Positions 1 through 8,280 are shown, counted from the first letter of the stretch. The stretch: 34,751 bases of DNA from an uncultured Clostridia bacterium (GCA_959602045.1 CAUGRT010000030.1:1-34751), one strand, 5' to 3'. Made by a program: numbers and translations. The notes: generated by a model not told the origin, from the letters alone.

Positions 1-84
1 TGCTCCCCTAAAAAAATTGTGCTTTTTTGTGTCTACTTACTTGACTATGGTTCACCTTGGTAAAACCATCAATTTTACTGTTCA

Positions 85-1512
85 TTATGCCCTATCTGGG
101 CGCACCGCCATTGCAATAAGTGATGCCGCACTTGCGGCTATGCCGTCAATCTTGATTGTGACATTGCCCGGATATTCTTTCAGCATATTGTAAATCTGCG
201 CTGCGGCAACGCAATCTCCGCCGGGCGAATTGAGCCACACGGTCACATCACCGCTTTCCGCATAAAGGTCGTTTTTGAATAGCTGCGGGGTGACATCATC
301 GTCATACCAGCTCTCGTCTGCGATTGTTCCGTTCAGAAACAGCGTCCTGCCGTCCTCTTTCGGAATACGGTCAAGATTTTCAAGTTCCCGTATATCGTTA
401 GCGCTCATCCATCCGTTCTGCCTTGCCGTTGCATAGCCGTTCATTCGGCTTTGGTAATCACCGCGCAAGAGTCCGTCTACATTGAATTTTACAAAATACT
501 CTTTTTTCTCATCGGGCAGAAGAAGGGAACGCACCATTGACTGCTCCCATCTCGACACCCACGGGTCAAGTGTGTATTTAACAAATTCAAGCGACTGTTG
601 CTCTATATTGGAAAAGCTCGATTTCTCAAGGTCACCGACCATATGCGGTGGCACTCTGAAAATTCGAGCTATTTCGTTAATCTGAAATTTTCGTGTTTCA
701 AGAAACTGAGCCTCGTTCGGTGATATACCGATCGGAGTATATTTCATACCTTCTTCCAAAACGGCTATGCGGTGAGAGTTTTGTGTCCCCATAAATGATT
801 GGTTCCAGCTGTCACGGATTTTCTGCGGTTCCTTTACCGTACCCGGATGTTCCAAAACACCGCCGGGAGCGGCTCCGTTTGAGAAGAACCTTGCACCGTA
901 TTCCTCACAGGCAATTGCCATACCGATTGAGTTTTTTGCCATTGCAATGGGTGAATATCCGACAAGTCCGTCAAAACCGAGTCCCGGTATGTGCAAAACA
1001 TCAGACGGAGAGAGTATAACGGTTGAGTTCGGCATAGTCGGCGCTTCATCGGTGGATTTCATGTATTTGTAGTAAAGATGTCCGGCTGAATCACGGTCGA
1101 CCGTCATTTTATTCGGCATAAGCGGATAGAGCGCTATCACTTCGCCTTTGCCGTTTCGGATAATCTGTGCATAAGCATTTCCCCATAACAAAAGATGAGT
1201 CATAAGCGTTTCACGAAACACAAATGAACTCATCTCGGGGTTCGGCTCATCATGCAAAAGCAGGTATAGCGGATGGTCTACGGCTTTTTCCTTGCCGCCG
1301 TCCTCTTTGTACCGGTATAGGTGCAGCGGAAGTCCCGCAATTGCCTCCGACAGAATACGAACGCAAGCATACACTGCCGTTATCTGCATGGCGCTCCGCT
1401 CGGTTACCGCTTTGCCGGAGGTTGTTCCTCCGAAGAAAAAACTGTAACCGGAGCCTGCGGTTCTGTTTTGAGGTTTATCCCGAGCCTTAAAAATACTTGT
1501 AAACAATCCCAT
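85..1512 (-). pseudogene. Phage portal protein fused to a truncated head-maturation protease (prophage remnant)
   Basis: Residues 1-388 read as an HK97-type phage portal protein (ring through which DNA enters the capsid): N-terminal MGLFTSIFKAR, then the family-typical segment around ITAVYACVRILSEAIAGLPLHLY, ending at ENLDRIPKEDG. From residue 389 the frame runs straight into the start of a ClpP-like prohead protease (FLNGTIADESWYDDD, NSPGGD, IDGIAASAAS with the likely nucleophile Ser461). It stops nine residues after that motif, so the downstream His/Asp part is missing. The portal C-terminal tail and protease start are absent at the joint, which points to an internal deletion that kept the frame. 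A good ribosome site (AAGGAGG) lies before the ATG at 1512. The usual next genes (capsid, tail) are not seen. Portal assignment is firm; function is very probably lost. Confidence 0.85.
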
Positions 1513-1575
1513 GTATAATATGCCTCCTTATAATTTGTTAAAATCGCTGAATTTAATTTTGTTTTTTCATTTGTG

Positions 1576-1604
1576 TTGACAAAGTACAAAAAATATAGTA
1601 TAAT
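1576..1604 (+). promoter_or_regulatory. Consensus sigma-A promoter of the abiF-type cassette
   Basis: TTGACA (1576-1581), 17-bp spacer, TATAAT (1599-1604): a perfect match to the housekeeping consensus. The expected start, about 7 nt downstream, is A1611, which is exactly the first base of the stem of the structured RNA that follows. It drives transcription against the surrounding portal and terminase genes. Confidence 0.85.
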
Positions 1605-1610
1605 TTAATC

Positions 1611-1667
1611 AACATCTCCCTCAGGCCTCTGCGGTAACGCATGCACACTTGAGGGTGTTCTGTTTTT
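1611..1667 (+). ncRNA. abiF-type structured RNA (probable RNA antitoxin/regulator) upstream of the Abi gene
   Basis: From the predicted transcription start the RNA folds into a stem AACA (1611-1614) with TGTT (1656-1659) and CCCTCA (1618-1623) with TGAGGG (1650-1655), enclosing a second hairpin TGCG-GTAA-CGCA (1630-1641) capped by a GNRA tetraloop. A short U-run (1663-1667) follows, so a transcript of about 55 nt could end there, with read-through into the gene whose SD (AGGAGA, 1668-1673) comes next. Conserved structured RNAs are known upstream of abiF genes (the abiF RNA motif), and AbiF has been reported as a toxin with an RNA antitoxin. Identity with that motif is inferred from position and fold, not from a covariance search. 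Confidence 0.65.
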
Positions 1668-1681
1668 AGGAGATACTTATT

Positions 1682-2551
1682 ATGTCTGATAAAGAGTTTA
1701 AAACAATTGACGAACAACTAAATATTCTGAAATCCCGTGGTTTAACCATAGATGACGAAGAAAAAGCTACTGATTTTCTTATGCATAATAATTATTATCG
1801 AGTAAGCGGATACTCCCTTACTTTAAGAAATCATGATGTTTTCTCTAAAACCGCTACATTTCAAAATATAATTGACATCTACTCCTTTGATCACGAGTTA
1901 AGGCATGTTCTCCTGAAATACCTTGAAATTATTGAAGTTCAGCTTAAATCGGTGTATGCATACGAATTCACAAAGGTAAATGGTTCTATTGGTTATTTGG
2001 ATGGAAACAACTTTACAAAGTCCGATGTCCATCAAAGAATCTTAGATAAAGCCGAAGAACAGAAGAGTAAGCGTTTGCCACACGAAGCCTACCTAAAACA
2101 CTTTGTTGAAGATTTAAAACAGCCATTACCTTTATGGGCATATGTTGACTTACTGACAATAGCCGATATATCGTTTTTATACTCCATAAGTGAAACCAAT
2201 GTACGAGTATCTGTTGCTGCACAGTTTAACATCCCCAACAAAATTATAGGTAAGTTTATGCATTCAATGACCATTCTTCGAAATCTTTGTGCTCATGGCA
2301 GCAGACTATATAATCGACTGTTTGAGCAAAAGCCTAAACTCAGCAAAAACGAGCGGCCATTTCTCAGAGTTCTTAAAAACGGTCAAACGGACGATGCACA
2401 TTTGTATAGCTTTATATTTGTTATGAAAAGACTTTTGCCTGACACTGATTTTAACGAAATGAAATCAGAAATATTGTCGCTTGCCAAGAAATATCCGTTT
2501 GTTAATATGAAGTATTATGGTTTCAGGAATGATTGGTCAAATGTTTTGTAA
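1682..2551 (+). CDS. abiF: Abi_2/AbiD-AbiF family abortive-infection HEPN protein
   Basis: This 289-residue protein has the family N-terminus (TIDEQLNILKSRGLTI, then NNYYRVSGY), a central helical region and the diagnostic RNLCAHGSRLYNR segment. In it R200-N201 and H205 form the R-N-x3-H motif of HEPN ribonuclease domains. Known relatives are abortive-infection proteins of phage defence; AbiF proteins have been linked evolutionarily to Cas13 and described as toxins held in check by an RNA. The start is fixed by AGGAGA eight bases upstream. The gene is intact, unlike the broken phage genes on both sides, and has its own promoter, leader RNA and terminator. It is more AT-rich than the downstream chromosome, suggesting transfer. 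Family assignment is firm; symbol abiF rather than abiD is a judgement based on the upstream RNA. Confidence 0.85.
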   Translation: MSDKEFKTIDEQLNILKSRGLTIDDEEKATDFLMHNNYYRVSGYSLTLRNHDVFSKTATFQNIIDIYSFDHELRHVLLKYLEIIEVQLKSVYAYEFTKVNGSIGYLDGNNFTKSDVHQRILDKAEEQKSKRLPHEAYLKHFVEDLKQPLPLWAYVDLLTIADISFLYSISETNVRVSVAAQFNIPNKIIGKFMHSMTILRNLCAHGSRLYNRLFEQKPKLSKNERPFLRVLKNGQTDDAHLYSFIFVMKRLLPDTDFNEMKSEILSLAKKYPFVNMKYYGFRNDWSNVL

Positions 2552-2632
2552 TAATATTTCTCCTATAGCATATAATATCAATGACACCTCCCACAAGCCT
2601 GTTAATAGGCGCAATATCGTGGGCGGTCTGGA

Positions 2633-2666
2633 GAGGAGCAGGTTTCCTGTTCCTCTTTATTTTTTA
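2633..2666 (+). terminator. Intrinsic terminator of the abiF cassette
   Basis: A 10-bp stem (2633-2642 with 2646-2655, one G-U pair) with a TTT loop is followed by a T-rich run (2656-2666). It lies 82 bp after the abiF stop and overlaps the stop codon of the opposing terminase remnant, so the cassette ends exactly at the end of the terminase gene. Confidence 0.8.
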
Positions 2667-3823
2667 TATAAACATAATTCCTCTCTCATTGTACACGCTC
2701 TCTGATGCGTCATTGCCGCAGCGTATCGCACGGTCGAGTGCCATAACGGTTGCAACCGCTCCGTCAATCTTCTCGGTTGACTTTTCCTTATCCGGCTTAA
2801 TGTTTCCCGCCGGGTCGGTACGAACATAAATATTATCCATCATCCAACGAAGAACCGGGTGCCCGCCGTGGGCAATGCGTTCTTCAAGCACAAGTTTCAT
2901 CAGTTCCTTTGTAGGCGGTGACATATCCTTAAAGCCTTGTCCGAACGGCACCACCGTAAATCCCATACCCTCAAGATTCTGCACCATCTGCACCGCACCC
3001 CAGCGGTCAAACGCTATCTCCCTAATGTTATATTTTTCGCCCAAGCGTTCAATAAACTTTTCAATATACCCATAGTGAACAACATTGCCCTCGGTGGTTT
3101 GAAGTTTTCCTTGGCACTCCCACACATCATACGGTACATGGTCACGCCGCACACGCAGTTCAAGGTTATCTTCCGGTATCCAAAAGTACGGAAGAATTAT
3201 ATATTTGTCCGTTTCATCAAGCGGCGGAAACACAAGCACAAATGCCGTAATATCTGTTGTGCTTGATAAATCCAAACCGCCGTAGCAGACTCTGCCGATA
3301 AGTTCATCTTCGTTTACGGCAAATGAGCATTTATCCCATCTTTCCATCGGCATCCATCGCACCGATTGCTTTACCCATTGGTTAAGCCTTAACTGTCTGA
3401 AACTGTTTTCCTCAGCCGGGTTCTGCTTTGCCGACTCACACGCAGCCTTAACTTTATCAACACCCACCGTAATACCGAGTGACGGATTTGCTTTCTTCCA
3501 CACCTTTGGGTCAGTCCAGTCATCCGATTCCTCTGCGCCGTATATGACAGGATAGAATGTCGGGTCAATTTTTCTGCCCTCTAATATATCCTTTGCCTTT
3601 TGGTGCGTTTCATAACATATCGAATGTGTGTCTGTGCCGGCTGTTGTGATCAGAAAATATAGCGGCTGCATTCTCGCATCACCCGAACCCTTTGTCATAA
3701 CATCAAACAGCTTTCTGTTCGGTTGTGTGTGCAACTCATCAAACACCACTCCGTGAATGTTAAATCCGTGCTTTGAATATGCTTCGGCAGACAGCACCTG
3801 ATAAAAGCTGTTTGTCGGTGTGT
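2664..3823 (-). pseudogene. Phage terminase large subunit, N-terminally truncated
   Basis: The reading frame (first ATG at 3797, open to about 3823) encodes the C-terminal two thirds of an HK97-type large terminase. VVFDELHTQPNRKLFDV carries the Walker B/DExx region, LITTAGTDTHS is a family motif, and GLDLSSTTDITAF with AFDRWGAVQ belongs to the RNase-H-like nuclease domain. The Walker A ATPase segment is missing; the frame breaks at NSFYQVLSAEAYSKHG, where the sequence switches to a recombinase fragment on the other strand. It would have packaged phage DNA. Terminase then portal is normal phage order, but here the abiF cassette lies between them. Non-functional by truncation. Confidence 0.85.
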
Positions 3824-4113
3824 ATGGCAGAAGAACACGAGAAAAGGTAAAAGGTACAAAAAATGAATATAAGCAGGTTCATGCAGAGGATTACATTCTG
3901 GAAGATGGACAACACGAAGGAATTATCAGCGAGGAACTGTGGCAAAAGGTTCGCGCAAAGCGTATGGCAACAGGAATTAAACAGCCATCCAAAATCGGTA
4001 AGGATAGGTCACACCTTTTGACGGGGATATTAAAGTGTCCCCTTTGTGGAAGTTCAATGTATACGAACAAACACGCTTGGACAAATAAAGACGGCACATA
4101 CAAAGAGGTTTAC
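3820..4113 (+). pseudogene. Large serine recombinase fragment (middle part, both ends missing)
   Basis: The frame shared with the ATG at 3820 (YGRRTREKVKGT, then EDGQHEGIISEELWQKVRAKR, then LLTGILKCPLCGSSMY) matches the Recombinase domain and the first half of the zinc ribbon of large serine recombinases. The N-terminal catalytic serine domain is missing because the sequence starts inside the terminase joint. The match ends at KDGTYKEVY (about 4113), after which the frame runs on as unrelated AT-rich sequence to a stop at 4222-4224. It is a relic of a mobile element's integrase, perhaps a second element that landed in the prophage. Confidence 0.8.
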
Positions 4114-4313
4114 CAAGCACAAATAAGCTTATGCATGCAAATATCATTATTAAAAATTTCTTTTTCATTTTGTAATTCTTCCCCATGCTTTCTTTTTATT
4201 ACCAAAATGACAAATATATTTTAACATATAATTTAGTGTTTTTCAATATATATTTTAACAATTTCGGAAAATCTCTTACAACAGAAATACAATCAAAAAT
4301 AAAAATATATCAT

Positions 4314-4353
4314 AAAAAAACAGAACCGCAAATTCGTCCTAATTGCGGTTCTG
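4314..4353 (-). terminator. Intrinsic terminator of tRNA-Ala
   Basis: Directly after the tRNA 3' end, an 11-bp perfect stem (4321-4331 with 4343-4353) is followed on the minus strand by seven T residues (4320-4314). About 200 bp of AT-rich sequence (4114-4313) between this and the recombinase relic holds nothing I recognise. Confidence 0.9.
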
Positions 4354-4429
4354 TGGTGGAGATAAGGGGAATCGAACCCCTGACCTCTTACATGCGAAGC
4401 AAGCGCTCTCCCAGCTGAGCTATACCCCC
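4354..4429 (-). tRNA. tRNA-Ala, anticodon CGC
   Basis: The minus strand reads GGGGGTATAGCTCAGCTGGG at the 5' end and CCA is encoded at the 3' end (4356-4354), giving a 76-nt cloverleaf. The anticodon loop TTCGCAT gives anticodon CGC (4396-4394, reading GCG codons). Base pair 3-70 is G-U, the alanine identity element. The T arm GGGGTTCGATTCCCC is perfect. Its 3' end faces the decayed mobile element. Confidence 0.95.
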
Positions 4430-4446
4430 AAAGATCCTATAAAAAC

Positions 4447-4475
4447 AGTATATCACTTTTTATCCCAAAAATCAA
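4447..4475 (-). promoter_or_regulatory. Promoter of tRNA-Ala
   Basis: On the minus strand TTGATT (4475-4470), 17-bp spacer, TATACT (4452-4447). The expected transcript starts near 4440, about 10 nt before the mature tRNA. Confidence 0.75.
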
Positions 4476-4496
4476 GTGAAATCATAAAAAAATTTA

Positions 4497-4525
4497 TTGA
4501 AATACCGCGACAAATATGGTATAAT
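4497..4525 (+). promoter_or_regulatory. Promoter of the membrane protein-ricT operon
   Basis: TTGAAA (4497-4502), 17-bp spacer, TATAAT (4520-4525), 53 bp before the first gene's start codon. Confidence 0.75.
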
Positions 4526-4578
4526 AGAAACAAAATAATGATAAAGCTTCAAAAAACGGCGGCAGAATGGAGATTATT

Positions 4579-5070
4579 ATGAAAGAAACTCAGGCGGCAG
4601 GCTTCAAGGAATTTTTCTTTGCACTGATATGGGTGGCGATACTGTTTATCCTCGGCAGCTCTACCGGTTATGCGATTTCAGTCTATAAGGTAATCAGCGG
4701 CATCGGAACTATGCTGTTGTTCTGCGTTTTTGCTTTTTTTGTTTTAACACGCTATAGCGCAGTGTTTACCTATTCTCTGGAGGGGTATACGCTCCGCGTC
4801 AACAGAAAAATCGGAAAACGGAACAAAGAAGTGGAAATCCGCGCCGGCGATATTGTCAGCATCTCCCGTACCGATCCCAAAATACGGCCAACCTACCGGA
4901 TGAAAAAATACATCCTGCGGAATAAAAGAGATTGCTATATCGTTTATAATAAAAACGGCGAACAGGCATGTCTGCTCTTTAACCCATCGGACGAAATGAT
5001 TAAGAAGCTGAAAAAATCATCGAAAAAGGACGGAAAAATCAATGAAAAAAATAATCGGTGTAAGATTTAA
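4579..5070 (+). CDS. Small membrane protein with a C-terminal PH-like domain
   Basis: The 163-residue protein has two hydrophobic segments (about residues 10-28 and 35-57). A basic cytoplasmic part follows whose alternating pattern (YTLRVNRKIG, VEIRAGDIVSISR, CYIVYNKNGEQACLLFNPS) resembles bacterial PH-like domains that follow two-helix membrane anchors. The start at 4579 is chosen over 4567 because GGAG (4569-4572) precedes it at a normal distance. The 3' end overlaps ricT by 29 nt, so the two are co-transcribed and probably translationally coupled. No catalytic motif is visible; the specific function is unknown. Confidence 0.75.
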   Translation: MKETQAAGFKEFFFALIWVAILFILGSSTGYAISVYKVISGIGTMLLFCVFAFFVLTRYSAVFTYSLEGYTLRVNRKIGKRNKEVEIRAGDIVSISRTDPKIRPTYRMKKYILRNKRDCYIVYNKNGEQACLLFNPSDEMIKKLKKSSKKDGKINEKNNRCKI

Positions 5071-5884
5071 ACCGGCAGGCAAAGCTTATTACTTTGATCC
5101 GTTGGATTTTCAGGTAAAAAAAGGTCAGCATGTTATTGTTGAAACAAGCCGCGGCGTCGAATTTGGAACCGTGGTTGCGGATATCCATCCTATTGAGGAC
5201 AGTGAGCTACATTCCGCGCTTAAAGGCGTGATCCGAATTGCCAACGAGCAGGATGAGGCGCATTATGCAGAAAATAAACGCCGCGAAAAAGAGGCATTTA
5301 AAATCTGCCAGGAAAAAATCCGCGAACACGGGTTGGAAATGAAACTGGTTGAGGTGGAATACACCTTTGACGGCAATAAAATTTTATTTTATTTTACGGC
5401 TGACGGCAGAATTGATTTCCGCGAGTTGGTTAAGGATTTGGCAACGGTATTTCGCACCAGAATCGAGCTTCGTCAAATCGGCGTGCGCGATCAGTCCAAG
5501 AGCATGGGGTCTGTCGGAGTCTGCGGCAGAGGGCTTTGCTGCTCACAGTGGTTGGGCGAATTTGTTCCCGTGTCGATCAAAATGGCAAAGGAACAGGGAC
5601 TTTCCTTAAACCCCACCAAAATCAGCGGCGCATGCGGCAGACTGATGTGCTGCTTAAAATACGAACAGGATGTTTATGAAGAATTAATTCGCGAAATGCC
5701 CAAGCCCGAACAGAAAATCAAAACTCCGGACGGAGTCGGAACGGTCATTTCCGTAAATCTTCTCAAGGGAATCATAAAAGCGGAAATTGATGACGGTACC
5801 GAAAAAAATATTAAGGAATACCGCGCGGATGCGGTAAAGCCGATTAAGCGTCCTATGCGCGAGAAAAAACCAAAAAAAGAATAA
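5042..5884 (+). CDS. ricT: RicT/YaaT, PSP1-domain subunit of the RNase Y specificity complex
   Basis: This 280-residue protein is of usual family length and carries the PSP1 core (GVEFGTVVADI, EVEYTFDGNKILFYFTADGRIDFRELVKDL in pieces) and both Cys clusters, GVCGRGLCC (C161, C166, C167) and GACGRLMCC (C198, C203, C204). In B. subtilis RicT with RicA and RicF forms an FeS-containing complex that guides RNase Y in mRNA maturation and affects sporulation, competence and biofilm formation. The start overlaps the upstream membrane-protein gene. The adjacent holB seen in Bacillus is absent here. The C-terminal tail is Lys-rich. Confidence 0.92.
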   Translation: MKKIIGVRFKPAGKAYYFDPLDFQVKKGQHVIVETSRGVEFGTVVADIHPIEDSELHSALKGVIRIANEQDEAHYAENKRREKEAFKICQEKIREHGLEMKLVEVEYTFDGNKILFYFTADGRIDFRELVKDLATVFRTRIELRQIGVRDQSKSMGSVGVCGRGLCCSQWLGEFVPVSIKMAKEQGLSLNPTKISGACGRLMCCLKYEQDVYEELIREMPKPEQKIKTPDGVGTVISVNLLKGIIKAEIDDGTEKNIKEYRADAVKPIKRPMREKKPKKE

Positions 5885-5939
5885 CATGTGAACAAGCTGT
5901 GAATTTGTCGGCAAGATGAGAAAATTTTTATAAAATCTA

Positions 5940-5968
5940 TTGAAGATTTTCAAAAAATATGATACAAT
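5940..5968 (+). promoter_or_regulatory. Promoter of the ferredoxin gene
   Basis: TTGAAG (5940-5945), 17-bp spacer, TACAAT (5963-5968). A strong SD (AAGGAGGTG, 6005-6013) follows before the ATG at 6021. Confidence 0.7.
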
Positions 5969-6020
5969 ACGTTTAAGAGATGCTTAATGCGTTTCCAGTA
6001 TTTCAAGGAGGTGTATTTCA

Positions 6021-6191
6021 ATGGCTTATAAAATTACAGATGAGTGTATCAGCTGCGGTGCATGTGCTGCTGAATGTCCCGTAAGCGCTATCAGCGAGGG
6101 CGATTCAAAGTACGTGATTGACGCGGATACTTGCATCGAGTGCGGAGCATGCGCAGGTACATGTCCCGTAGGCGCTCCTGTACAGGACTAA
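6021..6191 (+). CDS. 2[4Fe-4S] clostridial-type ferredoxin
   Basis: A 56-residue protein starting MAYKITDECISCGACAAECP. It has two CxxCxxCxxxCP clusters (C9, C12, C15, C19 and C38, C41, C44, C48), the complete ligand set for two [4Fe-4S] clusters. It would be a soluble low-potential electron carrier, typical of fermentative anaerobes (partner of pyruvate:ferredoxin oxidoreductase or hydrogenases). Near-optimal SD, own promoter and a terminator immediately after make it a strongly expressed single-gene unit. Confidence 0.97.
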   Translation: MAYKITDECISCGACAAECPVSAISEGDSKYVIDADTCIECGACAGTCPVGAPVQD

Positions 6192-6204
6192 TAATGAACA
6201 AATA

Positions 6205-6233
6205 GGGAGGCCGTTTTTGCGGCGTCCCTTTTT
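6205..6233 (+). terminator. Intrinsic terminator of the ferredoxin gene
   Basis: GGGAGGCCG (6205-6213) pairs with CGGCGTCCC (6220-6228) with one mismatch, followed by TTTTT (6229-6233), 14 bp after the stop. Confidence 0.85.
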
Positions 6234-6373
6234 GTGTTTGAATAGATGTATTTGCATAAAGATGAAAGGATTTAACGATCATTCACGGGAAAATGTGCTG
6301 CATACCTCACTTGCTTGTACCTTTTCTGCGTTATGATTTGTGCCGCCGCGCAGCGGCGGAATGGAGGATTGAA

Positions 6374-8218
6374 ATGAAAAAAATACTCGGCATATTGAGC
6401 GCTGTGTTCGTGTTGCTGGCGCTTTGCTCCTGTGACTCCGCTCCGAAGATGACTTTAGAAGAACGAGCACGGACGCAATCGGCACAGGCAAACGGAAGCT
6501 GGTCTGTGCTGATTTATATGTGCGGCGAAAATGGCACAAAAAGTGCAGATGCGCTCCGGGATTTGTGCCAAAGAGATTATCCGCCCAATGTGAATATTGT
6601 GGTACAAACCGGCGGCGATACGCAGTGGAATACTGATGGAATTAATTCCGATTATTTGCAGCGTTTTGTCATGCAAAAGGGATCGATGTTTTTAAAGGAT
6701 CAGAAGCAATCGGCAAGCATGGGGGACTATGAAACGCTGCATAGCTTTTTAACCTGGGGTATGGAAAACTTTCCGGCAGACCGATACATGCTGGTTTTGA
6801 TGGGTGACGGAACGGGTACGGAGGTTTTGGATGATAAGCTTTATGGCGATGATTCCTTAACGGTGGAAGAATTGTCTTACGCGGTCAGCCTTTCCGGTCG
6901 TTTTGATATTATCGGCTTTGACGGTGCATATAATGCGTCCATTGAAAATGCGGTTTCGCTTTCCCCGTATGCAGGATATATGATTGCAAGTGAAGAAAAA
7001 TGTGCCGGATGGGATTACGGTCGGCTTGCTGATATTTTGATCGAATATCCGTATGTTGAGCCGAACGAGCTGGGGCAGCTGATTTGTGACGATTATATCG
7101 AAAAATGTACCAAGGACGGTTATCCGCGGATGGCATCCATGTCGGTGACGGATTTATCACATATTTCGCAGCTTGCGCAGGCATTCGATGGTATGGCGGA
7201 TGTTATGGTGTCGGCTACGGACAGCTTGGAAAGTTATGGACGATTGGCAAGAAACGCCCTCGGCGCACAGCGCTGCGTCGGCAGTAATGATATGGTGGAT
7301 TTAGCGTCATTGGCGGCGGCGATTGCCGAAAATGTCGGCGAACCGGCGCAAGGGGTTGTTCATGCGATCGAACAGGCGGTTATTTATAATGTAAGAGGCG
7401 ATTTACGCCCCAATGCCAATGGGCTGAGCGTATACTATCCCCAAAGTATTGACGCGGATAAGCTGAATCTTTATATGAAAGCGGCGGTATCGGATCGGTA
7501 TAAGCAGTATATTAAATGTATTTCGCCGGGCGTTCAGATCGCGGATGAGTATGTAACCAACGGCTATGAGCAAAGCTGGGCATGGTGCGATTATGTCGGC
7601 AGAGAATTTGGGTGCAGCTCCTACATGACGCCCGATTCCCGATATGCACTGAAAATCAACGGCGATATGGAAATTGTTAAGGATGTGCGGCTTAAAAAAT
7701 ACTTCTATTATCCGCAGTCCAACGCTTATTACAGCATGGGTGCAGATAATAATTTGGACTGTGACTGGGCAGGACAGGAGTATATGGATAACGTAACGCC
7801 GATTGCTCCGGCGCTGAACGGAAATCTCGTTCAGGCAGATTTATGCGATGAAATCCGGGATGTCGGAAAAATTTACATGACGCCGATTTTGTTGAACGAC
7901 CAAATGGGTGAGCTGATTTCCTTTTATTCATGGGAAAAAGGGAAATATGAGATTGTTGGGGTCTGGCAAAACGGTTCTCCCGTTCATCCCAAATATCGTG
8001 ACCGCGTGGCAACGGTACATCAAGTGCGTGAACAGGACGGTATGATTCTTCCGGGGAAGATATTTAAGCCGTTTTTCGGATTGCGGATGCAAAACAAGGC
8101 GCTCCCGAACGGGAATTACAAGCTGGAATATGAACTGACGGACGTTTATTCCAAAGCACGTCTTGCCGATCCGGCAAACCTGGATAAAAACGGAAACGAA
8201 ATTAAAATTTATCAATAA
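6374..8218 (+). CDS. Clostripain-family (peptidase C11) lipoprotein lacking the catalytic dyad
   Basis: The 614-residue precursor has a lipoprotein signal (MKKILGILSAVFVLLALCSC; lipid-attachment Cys20). A C11 domain spans about residues 40-400, with family motifs WSVLIYMCGENG, MGDYETLHSFLTWGMENFPADRY and MIASEEKCAGWDYG. A C-terminal beta-rich region follows. In active clostripains the fold carries a His in a D-H-G motif and a Cys in F-D-A-C. Here these positions read LMGDG (142-146, His replaced by Asp145) and FDGAYNAS (182-189, Cys replaced by Ala185). It is therefore probably a surface-anchored binding pseudo-enzyme. The start at 6374 is set by GGAGG (6363-6367). A 7-bp GC hairpin (6343-6359) sits just before the SD. 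It has its own terminator and no operon partner. Confidence 0.85.
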   Translation: MKKILGILSAVFVLLALCSCDSAPKMTLEERARTQSAQANGSWSVLIYMCGENGTKSADALRDLCQRDYPPNVNIVVQTGGDTQWNTDGINSDYLQRFVMQKGSMFLKDQKQSASMGDYETLHSFLTWGMENFPADRYMLVLMGDGTGTEVLDDKLYGDDSLTVEELSYAVSLSGRFDIIGFDGAYNASIENAVSLSPYAGYMIASEEKCAGWDYGRLADILIEYPYVEPNELGQLICDDYIEKCTKDGYPRMASMSVTDLSHISQLAQAFDGMADVMVSATDSLESYGRLARNALGAQRCVGSNDMVDLASLAAAIAENVGEPAQGVVHAIEQAVIYNVRGDLRPNANGLSVYYPQSIDADKLNLYMKAAVSDRYKQYIKCISPGVQIADEYVTNGYEQSWAWCDYVGREFGCSSYMTPDSRYALKINGDMEIVKDVRLKKYFYYPQSNAYYSMGADNNLDCDWAGQEYMDNVTPIAPALNGNLVQADLCDEIRDVGKIYMTPILLNDQMGELISFYSWEKGKYEIVGVWQNGSPVHPKYRDRVATVHQVREQDGMILPGKIFKPFFGLRMQNKALPNGNYKLEYELTDVYSKARLADPANLDKNGNEIKIYQ

Positions 8219-8226
8219 TAAAACAG

Positions 8227-8279
8227 GACTGTAAAGAACTTGGCATGCGCTGCTGTATTTGTTTTTTACAGTCTTTTTT
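8227..8279 (+). terminator. Intrinsic terminator after the C11-like gene
   Basis: GACTGTAAA (8227-8235) pairs with TTTACAGTC (8265-8273) around a long loop, followed by TTTTTT (8274-8279). Confidence 0.75.
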
Positions 8280-8280
8280 C

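Noticed and set aside
1..84. Further coding sequence left of the portal-protease remnant
   Set aside because: Protease homology stops near position 105 and the remaining bases show no recognisable frame; too short to interpret.
6343..6359. GC hairpin CCGCCGC-GCA-GCGGCGG before the C11-like gene, resembling the repeat core centre
   Set aside because: Only about 10 bases resemble the core, there are no flanking complementary arms, and the other core blocks are missing. It may modulate the nearby ribosome site, but it is not a ninth copy.
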